This document shows positions 31,879-42,094 of a DNA stretch of 60,298 bases, piece after piece. The translations under genes were made by a program, and so were the position numbers. Where the stretch lies: positions 1 to 60,298 of the forward strand of contig VAXP01000134.1 in NCBI GenBank assembly GCA_005884125.1, read 5' to 3'. This DNA comes from Actinomycetota bacterium (GTDB lineage: Bacteria; Actinomycetota; Acidimicrobiia; Acidimicrobiales; AC-35). Every line of letters begins with the position of its first letter. Position 1 is the stretch's first letter. The notes under the pieces are model-generated. The model made no database searches. It was not told the origin of the DNA and saw only the letters and a list, made by a program, of their open reading frames with translations.

Positions 31879-34527
31879 ATGCAGTACGTCTTCGCCTTCG
31901 ATCACAAGCACCGTCGACCGCCCATGGAGATGAAGGACCTGCTCGGAGGGAAGGGCGCGAACTTGGCGGAGATGACCTCGGTCCTGGGGCTGCCCGTTCC
32001 CCCGGGCTTCACCATCTCGACCGAGGCCTGCCGGGCGTACATGCGGGGAGGCTGGCCCGAGGGCGTCGACTCGGAGATCGACAAGCACGTCCGGCGCCTC
32101 GAGAAGACGATGGGCAAGCGCCTGGGCGACCCCGCTGATCCGCTCCTGGTGAGCGTCCGTTCGGGCGCCAAGTTCTCGATGCCGGGGATGATGGACACCG
32201 TCCTGAACCTGGGCCTCAACGACGAGTCGGTGGAGGGGCTGGCCAAGCAGACCAGCGACGAGCGCTTCGCTTACGACTCCTACCGGCGCTTCGTGTCGAT
32301 GTACGGCCGCATCGTCCTGGGCCTCCCCGCGGAGGAGTTCGACGGGCCCTTCGAAGCGGCCAAGCAGCTGGCGAACACGGCAAGTGACGCCGAGGTCCCC
32401 CCCGACCTGCTCCGCTACCTGGTGCGGTCCTATCAGCAGATCGTCGGCAGGCACACGGGCAAGGCGTTCCCCCAGGAGCCGGACGAGCAGCTCCGGGGCG
32501 CCATCGAGGCCGTGTTCCGCTCCTGGAACGGTCCCCGCGCCATCGCCTACCGCAACCGAGAGCGCATCTCGCACGACCTCGGCACCGCGGTGAACGTCCA
32601 GACCATGGTGTTCGGCAACCGTGACGACAACTCGGGAACGGGGGTGGGCTTCACCCGAGACCCGGCCACCGGGGTCCAGGGTGCCTACGGGGACTTCCTC
32701 GTCAACGCCCAGGGGGAGGACGTGGTGGCGGGGATCCGCAACACGGAGCCCTTGTCCGCTCTCCAGGCCCGTTTCCCCAAGATCTACAAGGAGCTTCTCC
32801 AGATCTTCGAGCGGCTCGAGCGTCACTACCGCGACATGTGCGACACCGAGTTCACCATCGAACAGGGCAAGCTCTGGATGCTCCAGACCCGCGTGGGCAA
32901 GCGCACCGGGACGGCCGCGCTCCGCATGGCCGTCGACATGACCAAGGACCGGCGCATCAAGCTGACCAGGGCCGAGGCCGTTCAGCGGGTGACGGCCGAG
33001 CACCTCGACCAGGTCCTGCATCCGCAGTTCGCCAAGGGTGACGTGCCCGTGATCGCCAAGGGCCTCGGAGCGTCGCCCGGCGCAGCCGTGGGCAAGGCGT
33101 ACTTCAGCGCCGACGACGCCGCGGCCGCGGCGGATCGGGGGGAGCGGGTGGTCCTGGTGCGGTCCGAGACCAGCCCGGAGGACGTCCACGGCATGATCGT
33201 GGCCGAGGGCATCCTGACCTCGCGTGGCGGTCTCGTCAGCCATGCCGCCGTCGTGGCCAGGGGATGGGGCAAGCCCGCGGTGGTCGGCGCCGAGTCGATC
33301 CGCATCGACGGGAAGCGGTTCTCGGTCGGCGGGGTCACCGTCGGGGAGGGGACCGTCATCTCCATCGACGGCACCACGGGCGAGGTGGTTCTGGGCGAGG
33401 TCGCCCTCTCCACGGCCGAGCCTCCCCCCGAGTTCGCCATCGTGCTGGGCTGGGCCGACGAGATCCGCCGGGGAAAGCTGAAGGTGCGGGCCAACGCCGA
33501 CACCGGCCCGGACGCCGCCAACGCTCGCCGCTTCGGCGCCGAGGGCATCGGGCTGTGCCGCACCGAGCACATGTTCCTGGGAGAGGACCGGCTGCCCATC
33601 GTGCGCCGCATGATCCTGGCCGGAGCGCCCGAGGAGGAGGCCGCCGCCCTGGAGGAGCTGCGGGTGGCGCAGAAGGCCGACTTCATCGAGATCCTGGCGG
33701 CCATGGACGGCCTGCCTGTCACCGTCCGCCTGCTGGACCCGCCCCTCCACGAGTTCCTCCCCCGGACAGAGGAGCTGGCCATCAAGGCGGCCACCCAGGG
33801 GCTCACGGCCGAGGAGCGCGAGCTGTTCCGGGCTGCGGAGGTGTGGCACGAGTTCAACCCCATGCTGGGGACCCGTGGGGTGCGGCTGGGCGTGCTCAAG
33901 CCGGGGTTGTATGCCATGCAGGTCCGAGCCCTCATGGAGGCGGCTGCCGAGAGGGTCAAGGCCGGGGGCAAGCCCGTGGTGGAGATCATGATTCCGCTGA
34001 CCGTGACCCGGGAGGAGCTGGCCCTGGCCCGCTCGTGGGTCTCCGACGCTGTCACCAAGGCCACCAAGGGCGTCAAGAAGCCCATCGACGTGACCATCGG
34101 GACGATGATCGAGACCCCCCGGGCCGCGCTGCGGGCCGACGAGATCGCCGAGGAAGCCGAGTTCTTTTCCTTCGGGACCAACGACCTGACCCAGATGACG
34201 TTCGGGTTCAGCCGGGACGACGTGGAAGGCAGGATGATGCCGGCGTACCTGGAGCAGGGCCTGCTCAAGCGGAATCCCTTCGAGACCATCGACCCGGGCG
34301 GGGTCGGGGAGCTGGTGCGCATGGGCGTGGAGCGGGGCCGGCGCACGACGCCCGACCTCAAGCTCGGGGTGTGCGGAGAGCATGGCGGCGACCCCGAATC
34401 GATCGCCCTGTTCTACGACGCGGGCCTCGACTACGTGAGCTGCTCGCCGTTCCGGGTGCCGATCGCCCGGCTCGCCGCTGCCCAGGCCGTCCTCGGCGCC
34501 GGGGGCGGCCCCGGTGGAACGGCCTGA
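31879..34527 (+). CDS. ppdK: Pyruvate, phosphate dikinase
   Basis: An 882-aa enzyme; about 870-900 is typical. The N-terminal ATP-grasp part has GGKGANLAEMTS and GNRDDNSGTGVGFTRDP; the swivel domain keeps GGLVSHAAVVARGWGKPAVVG with the phosphoacceptor His; the C-terminal PEP/pyruvate TIM barrel has EGIGLCRTEHMF, SFGTNDLTQMTFGFSRDD and GVCGEHGGDPES. It reversibly converts pyruvate, ATP and Pi to PEP, AMP and PPi. The 202 bp upstream contain a TAGGCT and a TTGACC but with poor spacing, so the promoter is unclear. The gene stands alone between glyS and dnaG. Confidence 0.97.
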   Translation: MQYVFAFDHKHRRPPMEMKDLLGGKGANLAEMTSVLGLPVPPGFTISTEACRAYMRGGWPEGVDSEIDKHVRRLEKTMGKRLGDPADPLLVSVRSGAKFSMPGMMDTVLNLGLNDESVEGLAKQTSDERFAYDSYRRFVSMYGRIVLGLPAEEFDGPFEAAKQLANTASDAEVPPDLLRYLVRSYQQIVGRHTGKAFPQEPDEQLRGAIEAVFRSWNGPRAIAYRNRERISHDLGTAVNVQTMVFGNRDDNSGTGVGFTRDPATGVQGAYGDFLVNAQGEDVVAGIRNTEPLSALQARFPKIYKELLQIFERLERHYRDMCDTEFTIEQGKLWMLQTRVGKRTGTAALRMAVDMTKDRRIKLTRAEAVQRVTAEHLDQVLHPQFAKGDVPVIAKGLGASPGAAVGKAYFSADDAAAAADRGERVVLVRSETSPEDVHGMIVAEGILTSRGGLVSHAAVVARGWGKPAVVGAESIRIDGKRFSVGGVTVGEGTVISIDGTTGEVVLGEVALSTAEPPPEFAIVLGWADEIRRGKLKVRANADTGPDAANARRFGAEGIGLCRTEHMFLGEDRLPIVRRMILAGAPEEEAAALEELRVAQKADFIEILAAMDGLPVTVRLLDPPLHEFLPRTEELAIKAATQGLTAEERELFRAAEVWHEFNPMLGTRGVRLGVLKPGLYAMQVRALMEAAAERVKAGGKPVVEIMIPLTVTREELALARSWVSDAVTKATKGVKKPIDVTIGTMIETPRAALRADEIAEEAEFFSFGTNDLTQMTFGFSRDDVEGRMMPAYLEQGLLKRNPFETIDPGGVGELVRMGVERGRRTTPDLKLGVCGEHGGDPESIALFYDAGLDYVSCSPFRVPIARLAAAQAVLGAGGGPGGTA

Positions 34528-34536
34528 GGCGCCGCA

Positions 34537-34572
34537 GCCGCGGCCACGGCCGCGGCCACGGCCGCGGCCACA
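34537..34572 (+). repeat. Three tandem 12-bp repeats after ppdK
   Basis: GCCGCGGCCACG is repeated three times head to tail, the last with A for G, starting ten bases after the ppdK stop. Each unit contains the palindrome GCCGCGGC, so the DNA could fold into several hairpins. It may mark the end of the ppdK transcript; no T-tract follows. Confidence 0.6.
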
Positions 34573-34660
34573 GTCCGACCGCCTGAGCGCCCCAGCGCAC
34601 CGCCTGACCGGGGCGGGAGTGGGTGGTCGCGAACTGTCCGGCGCGCCTGTCGCGCCGCGC

Positions 34661-34666
34661 TACCTT
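34661..34666 (+). promoter_or_regulatory. -10 box of dnaG
   Basis: TACCTT ends seven bases before GTG 34674, the same spacing as at glyS and the BldC-like gene; no ribosome binding site lies in the gap, so the dnaG-sigA mRNA is probably leaderless. Confidence 0.55.
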
Positions 34667-34673
34667 CGCCCGG

Positions 34674-36619
34674 GTGGGGATCCTCGAGGAGGACGTGGCG
34701 CGGGTGCGGGAAGCCATCGACTTCGTCGCGGTGGCGGGCGAGCACATCGGGCTCAAGCGCGTGGGTCGTCGCTGGGTCGGGCTTTGCCCCTTTCATGCCG
34801 AGAAGACGCCTTCGTTCTCCGTCAATGGCGACATGGGCCTGTACTACTGCTTCGGCTGCGGCGCGAAGGGGGACGTGATCACCTTCGTCCGTGAGCTGGA
34901 GCACCTGGAGTTCGCCGAGGCGGTCGAGCGCCTGGCGTCCAAGGCCGGGATCCAGCTCCGGTACGACGACGCCTCGGCGGGCCGCGACCGCCAGCGCCGG
35001 GACCGCCTGGTCGAGGCCATGGAGCGCGCCGTGAGCTGGTACCACGAGCGCCTCCTCACCTCCCCCGACGCGGGTTCGGCCCGGACGTACCTGCGGTCCC
35101 GGGGCTACGACGGCGAGGTCGTTCGTGCCTTCCGGCTGGGGTGGGCGCCCGACGCCTGGGATGCGCTGGCCCGGGCCCTGGCCCTGCCCGACGAGGTCCT
35201 GGAGCAGACGGGGCTGGGAATGCGCAACCGGAGGGGTCGCCAGCAGGACCGCTTCCGGGGCCGGGTGATGTTTCCCATCTTCGACGCCAGCGGCCGCCCG
35301 GTGGCCTTCGGCGGCCGCATTCTCCCTCCGGAGCTGAGGCGGGCGAGCCCCGAGGCGGGGGACACCCCCGGGCCGAAGTACGTGAACTCGGCCGAGACCC
35401 CGATCTACTCGAAGAGCCGGACCCTGTACGGCCTCAACTGGGCCAAGGGGGCGATCGTCGAGACCGGCGAGGCCATCGTGTGCGAGGGCTACACCGACGT
35501 GATCGGGTTCTCCCGCGTGGGCCTGGGGCGGGCGGTGGCCACGTGCGGCACTGCCCTGGCCGACGACCACTTCCGCACGCTCAAGAACTTCGCTCGCCGG
35601 GTCGTGCTCGCCTATGACGCCGACACCGCGGGCCAGGCCGCCGCCGAGCGGTTCTACGAGTGGGAGCGACGCTACGAGCTCGACATCGCCGTGGCCTCGC
35701 TGCCCGCGGGCGCCGATCCCGGCGATCTGGCTGCACGCGACCCCGACGCACTGCGGGCTGCAGTCGCCGGGGCTCAGCCCTTCTTGTCCTTCCGCCTGGA
35801 ACGAGTGCTGGCGCAGGCCGACCTCGGTTCGCCCGAGGGGCGGGCCCGTGCAGCCGAGCGGGCCCTTCCCGTCATCGCCGAGCATCCCAGCGACCTGGTG
35901 CGGGACCAGTACGTGATGGAGGTCGCCGATCGCTGCCGGGCCGCTCCAGAGCGCCTGCGCGCCGGTCTGGCCGACGCCATCCGGGCCGGCAAGGCCAACA
36001 AGGGACCCCGCCACCCGGCCCCGGCCTCGGGCTCGCGGCCGGCACGGGCCGAGCAGGCTGAGGAGGCCGCCGAGAGTGGACGGAGGCCACGGGTGGGCAC
36101 CCTCAAGCGCGGGGGTGACTCCCGGGCGGGCGCCACGGCGACGGCGACGTCGACCGAGCGGGTTCGGAGGGCGGGCGACGGCACGGCGCGCAGGGTGGAG
36201 GTCGAGGCCCTCCGTCTGGCGGTTCACCGCCCGGAGGAGGTCGCCGACCGCTTGGAGGAGGTGCTTTTCAGCGACGAGGTGAACCTGGCTGGCTTCCGCG
36301 CCCTGGCCGGCGCCTCGACGCTCCACGAGGCCATCGGCGCGGCGGCCCCCGACGCATCTGCGCTCCTGCAGCGCCTGGCCGTCGAGGAGACCGACGCCGA
36401 CCCCGACGACGTCATCGCGCTCCTCGTGAAACAGGCGGTCACCAGGGCGATCGTCGAGCTGGAGGCTTGCGCCCGAGAGTCGGTCCTGGTCGTTCCCGAG
36501 GTGGCTCAGACGCTGGCGTGGTTGAAGCCCGCGGTCGAGCAGTTGCACGACCCGGACAACCGCATCGGTGCCTGCGATCGGTTGGTAGCCTGGCTCGTGC
36601 AACGGGGCGAGGAGGACGC

Positions 36620-36623
<4 letters not shown>
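34674..36623 (+). CDS. dnaG: DNA primase DnaG
   Basis: A 649-aa primase. The zinc-binding CHC2 domain has C38, H41, C59 and C62 ([20 protein letters not shown]). The catalytic core includes [20 protein letters not shown] and the TOPRIM Asp/Glu sites [12 protein letters not shown] and [12 protein letters not shown] Pro/Arg-rich linker precedes the C-terminal helicase-binding region. It makes the RNA primers at the replication fork. GTG 34674 is chosen by its spacing from TACCTT; a GTG at 34623 is also in frame. Its stop overlaps the sigA start as ATGA, a conserved dnaG-rpoD link. Confidence 0.96.
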
Positions 36624-38065
<1,442 letters not shown>

Positions 38066-38095
38066 GCGCAGGGTCGTCCCAGCCGGGCCCGCCCC

Positions 38096-38353
38096 TCAGG
38101 TTTCCTCGTCGGCCTCGTAGGGGTTGCCTGTGCCTTCCTTGCCGTTGCCGAGCTTGGCGTCGACCAGGTCCTTGGCCCGCTCGACGCCGAGGTCGACCAC
38201 CGCCTGAGCCTTCCCGGTGACGGTGTCGAAAGCCTCCGACCTCCGGACACGGCGCATGGTGCGGTTGATCTGCTCGTAGCGCTCCCGTCCGCCCATGGCG
38301 CCGAGGTAGTAGCCCGCACCGAAGCCCAGCAACAGACCGAATCGGAACCTCAT
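38096..38353 (-). CDS. Small YtxH-like membrane-anchored protein
   Basis: An 85-aa protein that begins MRFRFGLLLGFGAGYYLGAMGG, a short Gly-rich helix, followed by amphipathic helices (RERYEQINRTMRRVRR, then KAQAVVDLGVERAKDLVDAKL) and an acidic end. This is the layout of YtxH-like and related actinobacterial proteins of unknown function. TAGAAC lies six bases before the ATG at 38353, so it may be leaderless. It is convergent with sigA, 30 bp away. Confidence 0.72.
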   Translation of the reverse strand: MRFRFGLLLGFGAGYYLGAMGGRERYEQINRTMRRVRRSEAFDTVTGKAQAVVDLGVERAKDLVDAKLGNGKEGTGNPYEADEET

Positions 38354-38505
38354 GGCTCCGTTCTACCCCTGGGGCTCGTTCCGTGCACGTGGGCCGCCGA
38401 CTGCCGCGACGGCTGCGGCCCTCGGCGCCGCCCGGTGCGTCGTCGGTCGTCACCGGGGCCGCGGGCGCTCCGAGGGGCCGCTGCTAGGGTCGTTGACCAG
38501 CCCAT

Positions 38506-38578
38506 TCCGGGGTAGCTCAACCGGCAGAGCAGCGGACTGTTAATCCGTTGGTTGAGAGTTCGAGTCTCTCCCCCGGAG
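38506..38578 (+). tRNA. tRNA-Asn (GTT)
   Basis: A 73-nt cloverleaf: acceptor TCCGGGG pairs with CCCCGGA, D-arm GGTAGCTCAACCGGCAGAGC, anticodon loop CTGTTAA with GTT at 38539-38541, T-arm GAGAGTTCGAGTCTCTC, discriminator G. CCA is not encoded. TAGGGT at 38485-38490 may be the -10. tRNA-Met follows 22 bp downstream, probably cotranscribed. Confidence 0.95.
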
Positions 38579-38600
38579 CTCGCGGCCGTGCCCGCGCCCC

Positions 38601-38673
38601 GGGCCCGTAGCTCAGTGGTCAGAGCGAGCGACTCATAATCGCCAGGTCGCAGGTTCGATCCCTGCCGGGCCCA
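38601..38673 (+). tRNA. tRNA-Met (CAT), elongator type or Ile2
   Basis: A 73-nt cloverleaf: acceptor GGGCCCG pairs with CGGGCCC, anticodon CAT at 38634-38636, T-arm with GGTTCGATCC, discriminator A. The G1-C72 pair and absence of three G-C pairs in the anticodon stem exclude initiator tRNA. Elongator Met is most likely; tRNA-Ile2 with lysidine at C34 cannot be excluded by eye. Confidence 0.9.
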
Positions 38674-38722
38674 CGCCGCCTTCCGGCGCCAACCGGCTCG
38701 CTGTCGCCCCCCGGTCGCGACG

Positions 38723-38769
38723 AGCCCCCGCCCTCGTTGTTTGTTGTGAACCCCGATTGGGCGGGGGCT
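38723..38769 (+). terminator. Long hairpin after the tRNA pair
   Basis: AGCCCCCGCCC (38723-38733) and GGGCGGGGGCT (38759-38769) form a perfect 11-bp stem with a 25-nt loop. There is no T-tract, so it may act as a processing or bidirectional stop between the tRNAs and the convergent minus-strand gene. Confidence 0.45.
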
Positions 38770-38842
38770 GCGTCACTCGACGTTACGAGGGTACCCGCAA
38801 ACGACGCCGATGATGCGTCATGTTCCGAAGTTCAGCTGACGT

Positions 38843-39399
38843 TCACTCGGCCAGCCAGCTGTCGGCGTGGTCGAGCAGGAACCGGCTGACGGCCAGGCAG
38901 CGGTCGAAGACCTCGCAGAGAAGTTCCTCGCCCGCCAGGATGCGGGCGAGGGAGACCTGCTGGCGTGCGATCACCGTCAGCCGGCGCTCGGGGGCGTCGG
39001 TGGCCGAGGCGAACGAGTCCATGGCCGACACCTCGAGGGGCAGGTCGATCCCCCCCACCCCGGCCAGGTCGATGGCCAGGCGGAGGAGGTCGGGGCCGGC
39101 GGGGAGGGGAGGCATGGCCCAGGTGAAGGTGAGAGGGAATTGGAAGTCATCGGATCGGCGTCTTCGGGCAGCTCCACCACGATGTCCTCGAAGGAAAGAA
39201 GGACCCGGGGGTCGACCTCCAGGGCCAGATGGAGGTCCAGCGGCCCGCCGCATCCCTCCTCGGGGTGGAGATCGACCTCCCACGCCTGGCGGAGGGAGTA
39301 GCTCTCGACGAAGTGACGCTCGTCGTGCACATGAAAGCCGTGGTCGACGGCATGGTCCTTGAGCTCGGCCACATACCCGGCCACGTCGATGACGGCCAC
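38843..39399 (-). pseudogene. Hypothetical protein split by an apparent frameshift
   Basis: GTG 39399 opens a frame of 84 good codons (VIDVAGYVAELKDHAVDHGF, HLALEVDPRVLLSFEDIVVE, LPEDADP). About 39150-39155 the sensible reading moves to another frame and continues with DDFQFPLTFTWAMP, LLRLAIDLAGVGGIDLPLEV and a helical end to the stop at 38843. Adding one base near 39152 would restore one protein of about 185 aa. Either the gene is broken or the assembly lost a base. TAGGCT at 39409-39414, nine bases before the start, is a possible -10. Family not recognised. It is divergent from the inositol-phosphatase gene. Confidence 0.65.
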
Positions 39400-39427
39400 T
39401 GTGAGGCCAGCCTAAACGGGCCGGCGG

Positions 39428-39433
39428 TAGCGT
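39428..39433 (+). promoter_or_regulatory. -10 box of the inositol-phosphatase family gene
   Basis: TAGCGT stands eight bases before GTG 39442 with no ribosome binding site, and is only 13 bp from the oppositely facing TAGGCT (39409-39414) of the frame-broken gene, so the two promoters are back to back. Confidence 0.5.
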
Positions 39434-39441
39434 CGCCCCCG

Positions 39442-40236
39442 GTGGACGACGAGGACCTCCTGGACGCGCTGGGCGCGGCGGCCGACGCGGTGAGCGCTGC
39501 TCTGGGTCGTCTCTCGGACTGGGGCCCGGCGGGGACCAGACCCGGGCAGTACCGCTCCGACCTGGTGGCCGACGAGGCTGCCGTCGATGTGCTCGGGGCC
39601 GCGGGTCTCGGCGTGCTGAGCGAGGAGTCGGGGCTGATGGACGACGACCGCGGCGTCCTCGTCGTCCTCGATCCCCTGGACGGCTCGACCAACGCAGCCC
39701 ACGGCATCCCCTGGTTCGCCACCAGCCTCTGCGCCGTCGACGAGGGCGGACCCAGGGTGGCGCTGGTGGTCGACCAGGCCCGGGGGGTCCGCTTCCACGC
39801 CATCCGGGGCGGGGGAGCGAGGAGAGACGGCGGGGAGATGAGGCCGTCGCGCCGCCGGGAGCTGGGAGACGCGGTGGTGGCGCTGTCGGGGTGGCCGGGC
39901 CGGCACCTCGGGTGGCGCCAGTACCGGGTGCTGGGTGCCGCCGCCCTCGACCTGTGCGCCGTGGCCGGGGGAGTGGTCGATGCCTACCTGGAGTGCGACG
40001 GCGACAGCCTGGGCCCTTGGGACTACCTGGCGGGCGCGCTCATCTGCCGGGAGGCGGGAGCGGCGGTGGCCGACGCCGAGGGCCGGGACCTGGTCGTGCT
40101 CACCCACGAGGCCCGGCGCACGCCCGTGGCGGCCGCCACCCCTGAGCTCCTCCGGGCCCTGACCCGGTCCCGGTGGGAGGGGCACACCACCGCTCCCGGG
40201 AGCCGTCCGGAAGCGTCTGAGAGAAAAACGAGTTGA
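39442..40236 (+). CDS. Inositol monophosphatase family protein
   Basis: A 264-aa lithium-sensitive phosphatase fold. The metal-binding motif LDPLDGSTNAAHGIPWFA and the later LGPWDYLAGALICREAGA are intact; an upstream Glu (LSEESG) supplies the third ligand. Substrates in the family include inositol phosphates, fructose-1,6-bisphosphate and PAP; the sequence does not tell which. GTG 39442 follows TAGCGT by eight bases. It is divergent from the frame-broken gene, and the short gene at 40307 follows. Confidence 0.92.
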   Translation: MDDEDLLDALGAAADAVSAALGRLSDWGPAGTRPGQYRSDLVADEAAVDVLGAAGLGVLSEESGLMDDDRGVLVVLDPLDGSTNAAHGIPWFATSLCAVDEGGPRVALVVDQARGVRFHAIRGGGARRDGGEMRPSRRRELGDAVVALSGWPGRHLGWRQYRVLGAAALDLCAVAGGVVDAYLECDGDSLGPWDYLAGALICREAGAAVADAEGRDLVVLTHEARRTPVAAATPELLRALTRSRWEGHTTAPGSRPEASERKTS

Positions 40237-40306
40237 CGGCGAATGCCCGGCATGTTCGGATAGCACCGTCCGGGGACCGTTCTCGGACGCCTGAGAGGAG
40301 CAACGA

Positions 40307-40486
40307 GTGCGCGTAGGGGTCTGGTATTCGGCGAAGCCCAAGGGCCTGGTCGGTACCGGCGCGCCTTCGCTCGGCTCGGCCGTGCCGTCGATCCAGGGAT
40401 TCGGCTTCCGTCACGTCGAGCTCTGCATGACCGGTAACGACGGGGCCGTGCGGCCGATGGGTTCATCTGGAGGACCAGCTGGATAG
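40307..40486 (+). CDS. 59-aa small protein with strong translation and termination signals
   Basis: GTG 40307 is preceded by AGAGGAG with a six-base gap and opens a 59-codon frame that stops at 40484-40486, 30 bp before a perfect terminator. The peptide begins VRVGVWYSAKPKGLVG, has a Gly/Ser/Pro-rich middle (GAPSLGSAVPSIQGFGF), an HVELCMTGNDG segment with its only Cys, and ends in Gly/Pro. I do not recognise it and see no membrane helix or signal peptide. The signals around it suggest a real, monocistronic gene. whiB starts 160 bp downstream. Confidence 0.6.
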   Translation: MRVGVWYSAKPKGLVGTGAPSLGSAVPSIQGFGFRHVELCMTGNDGAVRPMGSSGGPAG

Positions 40487-40516
40487 GGACCAGCGAACCA
40501 CCAGAGAAGGCCCAGA

Positions 40517-40545
40517 GGCCGCCGGGAAGCCCCGGCGGCCTTTTT
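40517..40545 (+). terminator. Rho-independent terminator
   Basis: GGCCGCCGGG (40517-40526), loop AAGC, CCCGGCGGCC (40531-40540), then TTTTT: a perfect 10-bp G+C stem with a four-base loop and a T-tract. It is the clearest intrinsic terminator in the window and ends the transcript of the 59-aa gene. Confidence 0.93.
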
Positions 40546-40563
40546 GTTTCTTCGGTTTTCCTC

Positions 40564-40584
40564 GATCCCCCGGGTCGAGGGATC
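40564..40584 (+). promoter_or_regulatory. Inverted repeat upstream of whiB
   Basis: GATCCC (40564-40569), nine bases, GGGATC (40579-40584), centred about 70 bp before the whiB start. It may be an operator or a 5'-UTR hairpin; no regulator is identified. Confidence 0.35.
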
Positions 40585-40645
40585 CGAGCTCCAGCTCAGG
40601 CGTCCGAAGCGGATGCCCCGGTGTCGAACAGAGGGGAGAGGCGAG

Positions 40646-40960
40646 ATGCTCGCCGAACGTGACCAGGGGTCGTTGCTCGAGGAGTTGGTCCAGCCCGTGC
40701 GCTGGGGCGATGCCCGCTGCCGGGACGGCGCGGGCTCGATGGTTCCGCTCTTCTTCTCCGAGCAACTCGACGACATCGCCCGGGCCAAGGCCATCTGCGC
40801 CCGGTGCCCGGTCATCGAGCCCTGCCTGGCAGGGGCGGTGGAGCGACGGGAGCCCTGGGGTGTCTGGGGCGGTCAGCTCTTCGCCAACGGCAAGATCCTG
40901 GCCTTCAAGCGCAAGAGGGGTCGCCCGCCCAAGAACGCCCAGGCCCAGATGACGGCCTAG
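40646..40960 (+). CDS. WhiB-family iron-sulfur regulator
   Basis: A 104-aa protein with the four cluster cysteines C25, C51, C54 and C60 (CARCPVIEPC), the GVWGG turn at 72-76 and a basic tail KRKRGRPPKN that contacts DNA. WhiB proteins bind a 4Fe-4S cluster and often dock on region 4 of the primary sigma factor. Subclass (WhiB1, 2, etc.) is not assigned by eye. ATG 40646 is preceded by GGGGAGAGG. It lies after a strong terminator and is convergent with a group 2 sigma gene, with sigA itself 3 kb away. Confidence 0.95.
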   Translation: MLAERDQGSLLEELVQPVRWGDARCRDGAGSMVPLFFSEQLDDIARAKAICARCPVIEPCLAGAVERREPWGVWGGQLFANGKILAFKRKRGRPPKNAQAQMTA

Positions 40961-41090
40961 CTCGAGGTTTCGGGCCGGGCCGGCGGGGACAGGTCGTGAC
41001 CCGCCGGCCTCGGCCCGGCCGACCGCGCCCGGCCGGGGAGGGCCGGGCCCGGGCCCGGGGGCCAGCGCGTGCCCGGCGCGTCCGACCCGC

Positions 41091-42053
41091 TCAGCTCGAG
41101 GAGACGGCGAGCGGGGTTCGCACGGCGCCCGCCGAGGAGGGGTGCCTGAGTTTGGACAGGGCCTTGGCCTCGATCTGTCGGATGCGCTCCCGGGTGAGCT
41201 GGAACGACCGGCCCACCTCTTCCAGCGTCCTGGGGTCCCCGTCGGCCAGTCCGAAGCGCAGGCGGAGGACATGGCGCTCCCGATCCGACAGCCTGGCGAG
41301 CGCCACCCGCAGGGCGCGCTGCTGAAGGGAGGCCGCGGCGGCGTCGAAGGGTGCGGTGGCGGCCCGGTCCTCGAGCACGTCCGCCAGCTCGGCGTCGTCC
41401 TCCTCCCCCACGGGGGCCTGCAGCGACACCGGGTCGGGGAGCACGGCGCGCACGTCGAGCACCGTTCGTGCGTCCATGCCGGCGTGGGCGGCGATCTCCT
41501 CCACGCTCGGCTCCCGGCCCAGGGAGCCGGCCAGCAGGCTGGTCACCTTGGCCACCCGCCGGCTGGCCTCCACCATGTGGACCGGCACCCGGATCGTCCT
41601 GCCCTTGTCGGCCAGGGCCCGGCCGATGGCCTGGCGGATCCACCAGGTGGCATAGGTCGAGAACTTGAAGCCGCGGGTGTGCTCGAACTTCTCCACGGCC
41701 CGCATGAGACCGAGGTTGCCCTCCTGCACGAGGTCGAGGAGCGGGAGCCCGAGTGCCTGGTAGCGCTTGGCGATGGACACGACGAGGCGGAGGTTGGCCT
41801 GGATGAACCGACGCCTGGCCTCTTCGCCTTCCGACGCCACCCGGCGGAGACGGCGCCGCGCCGCTGGAGACAGCGGAGCCGAGCCAGAGCCGGTCTCGCT
41901 CGCCTCCAGAGAAGCGGCCGCCTCCCGACCCCGGGCCATGACCGCGGCCAGGGCCACTTCCTCTTCTGCGGTGAGCAGCGGATAGTTCCCGATCTCCTTC
42001 AGATACTGCCGTACCGGGTCCTCCAGAAGCGGTTCGTCGCTCCGCCAGCCCAT
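41091..42053 (-). CDS. Group 2 sigma-70 factor (SigB/HrdA-like)
   Basis: A 320-aa sigma factor lacking region 1.1. Region 1.2 ([19 protein letters not shown]), region 2 ([34 protein letters not shown]), region 3 and region 4 ([20 protein letters not shown]) are all present and close to those of SigA. Such factors serve stationary phase or stress. ATG 42053 has AGGAG with a seven-base gap; GTG 42059 is too close to it. The gene is divergent from DUF523 across 41 bp. Confidence 0.93.
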   Translation of the reverse strand: MGWRSDEPLLEDPVRQYLKEIGNYPLLTAEEEVALAAVMARGREAAASLEASETGSGSAPLSPAARRRLRRVASEGEEARRRFIQANLRLVVSIAKRYQALGLPLLDLVQEGNLGLMRAVEKFEHTRGFKFSTYATWWIRQAIGRALADKGRTIRVPVHMVEASRRVAKVTSLLAGSLGREPSVEEIAAHAGMDARTVLDVRAVLPDPVSLQAPVGEEDDAELADVLEDRAATAPFDAAAASLQQRALRVALARLSDRERHVLRLRFGLADGDPRTLEEVGRSFQLTRERIRQIEAKALSKLRHPSSAGAVRTPLAVSSS

Positions 42054-42082
42054 CAGCACGCTCCTGCTCGAGTCGCGACCAC

Positions 42083-42088
42083 TACCGT
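42083..42088 (+). promoter_or_regulatory. -10 box of the DUF523 gene
   Basis: TACCGT lies six bases before GTG 42095, again without a ribosome binding site. Confidence 0.5.
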
Positions 42089-42094
42089 TGGCCT

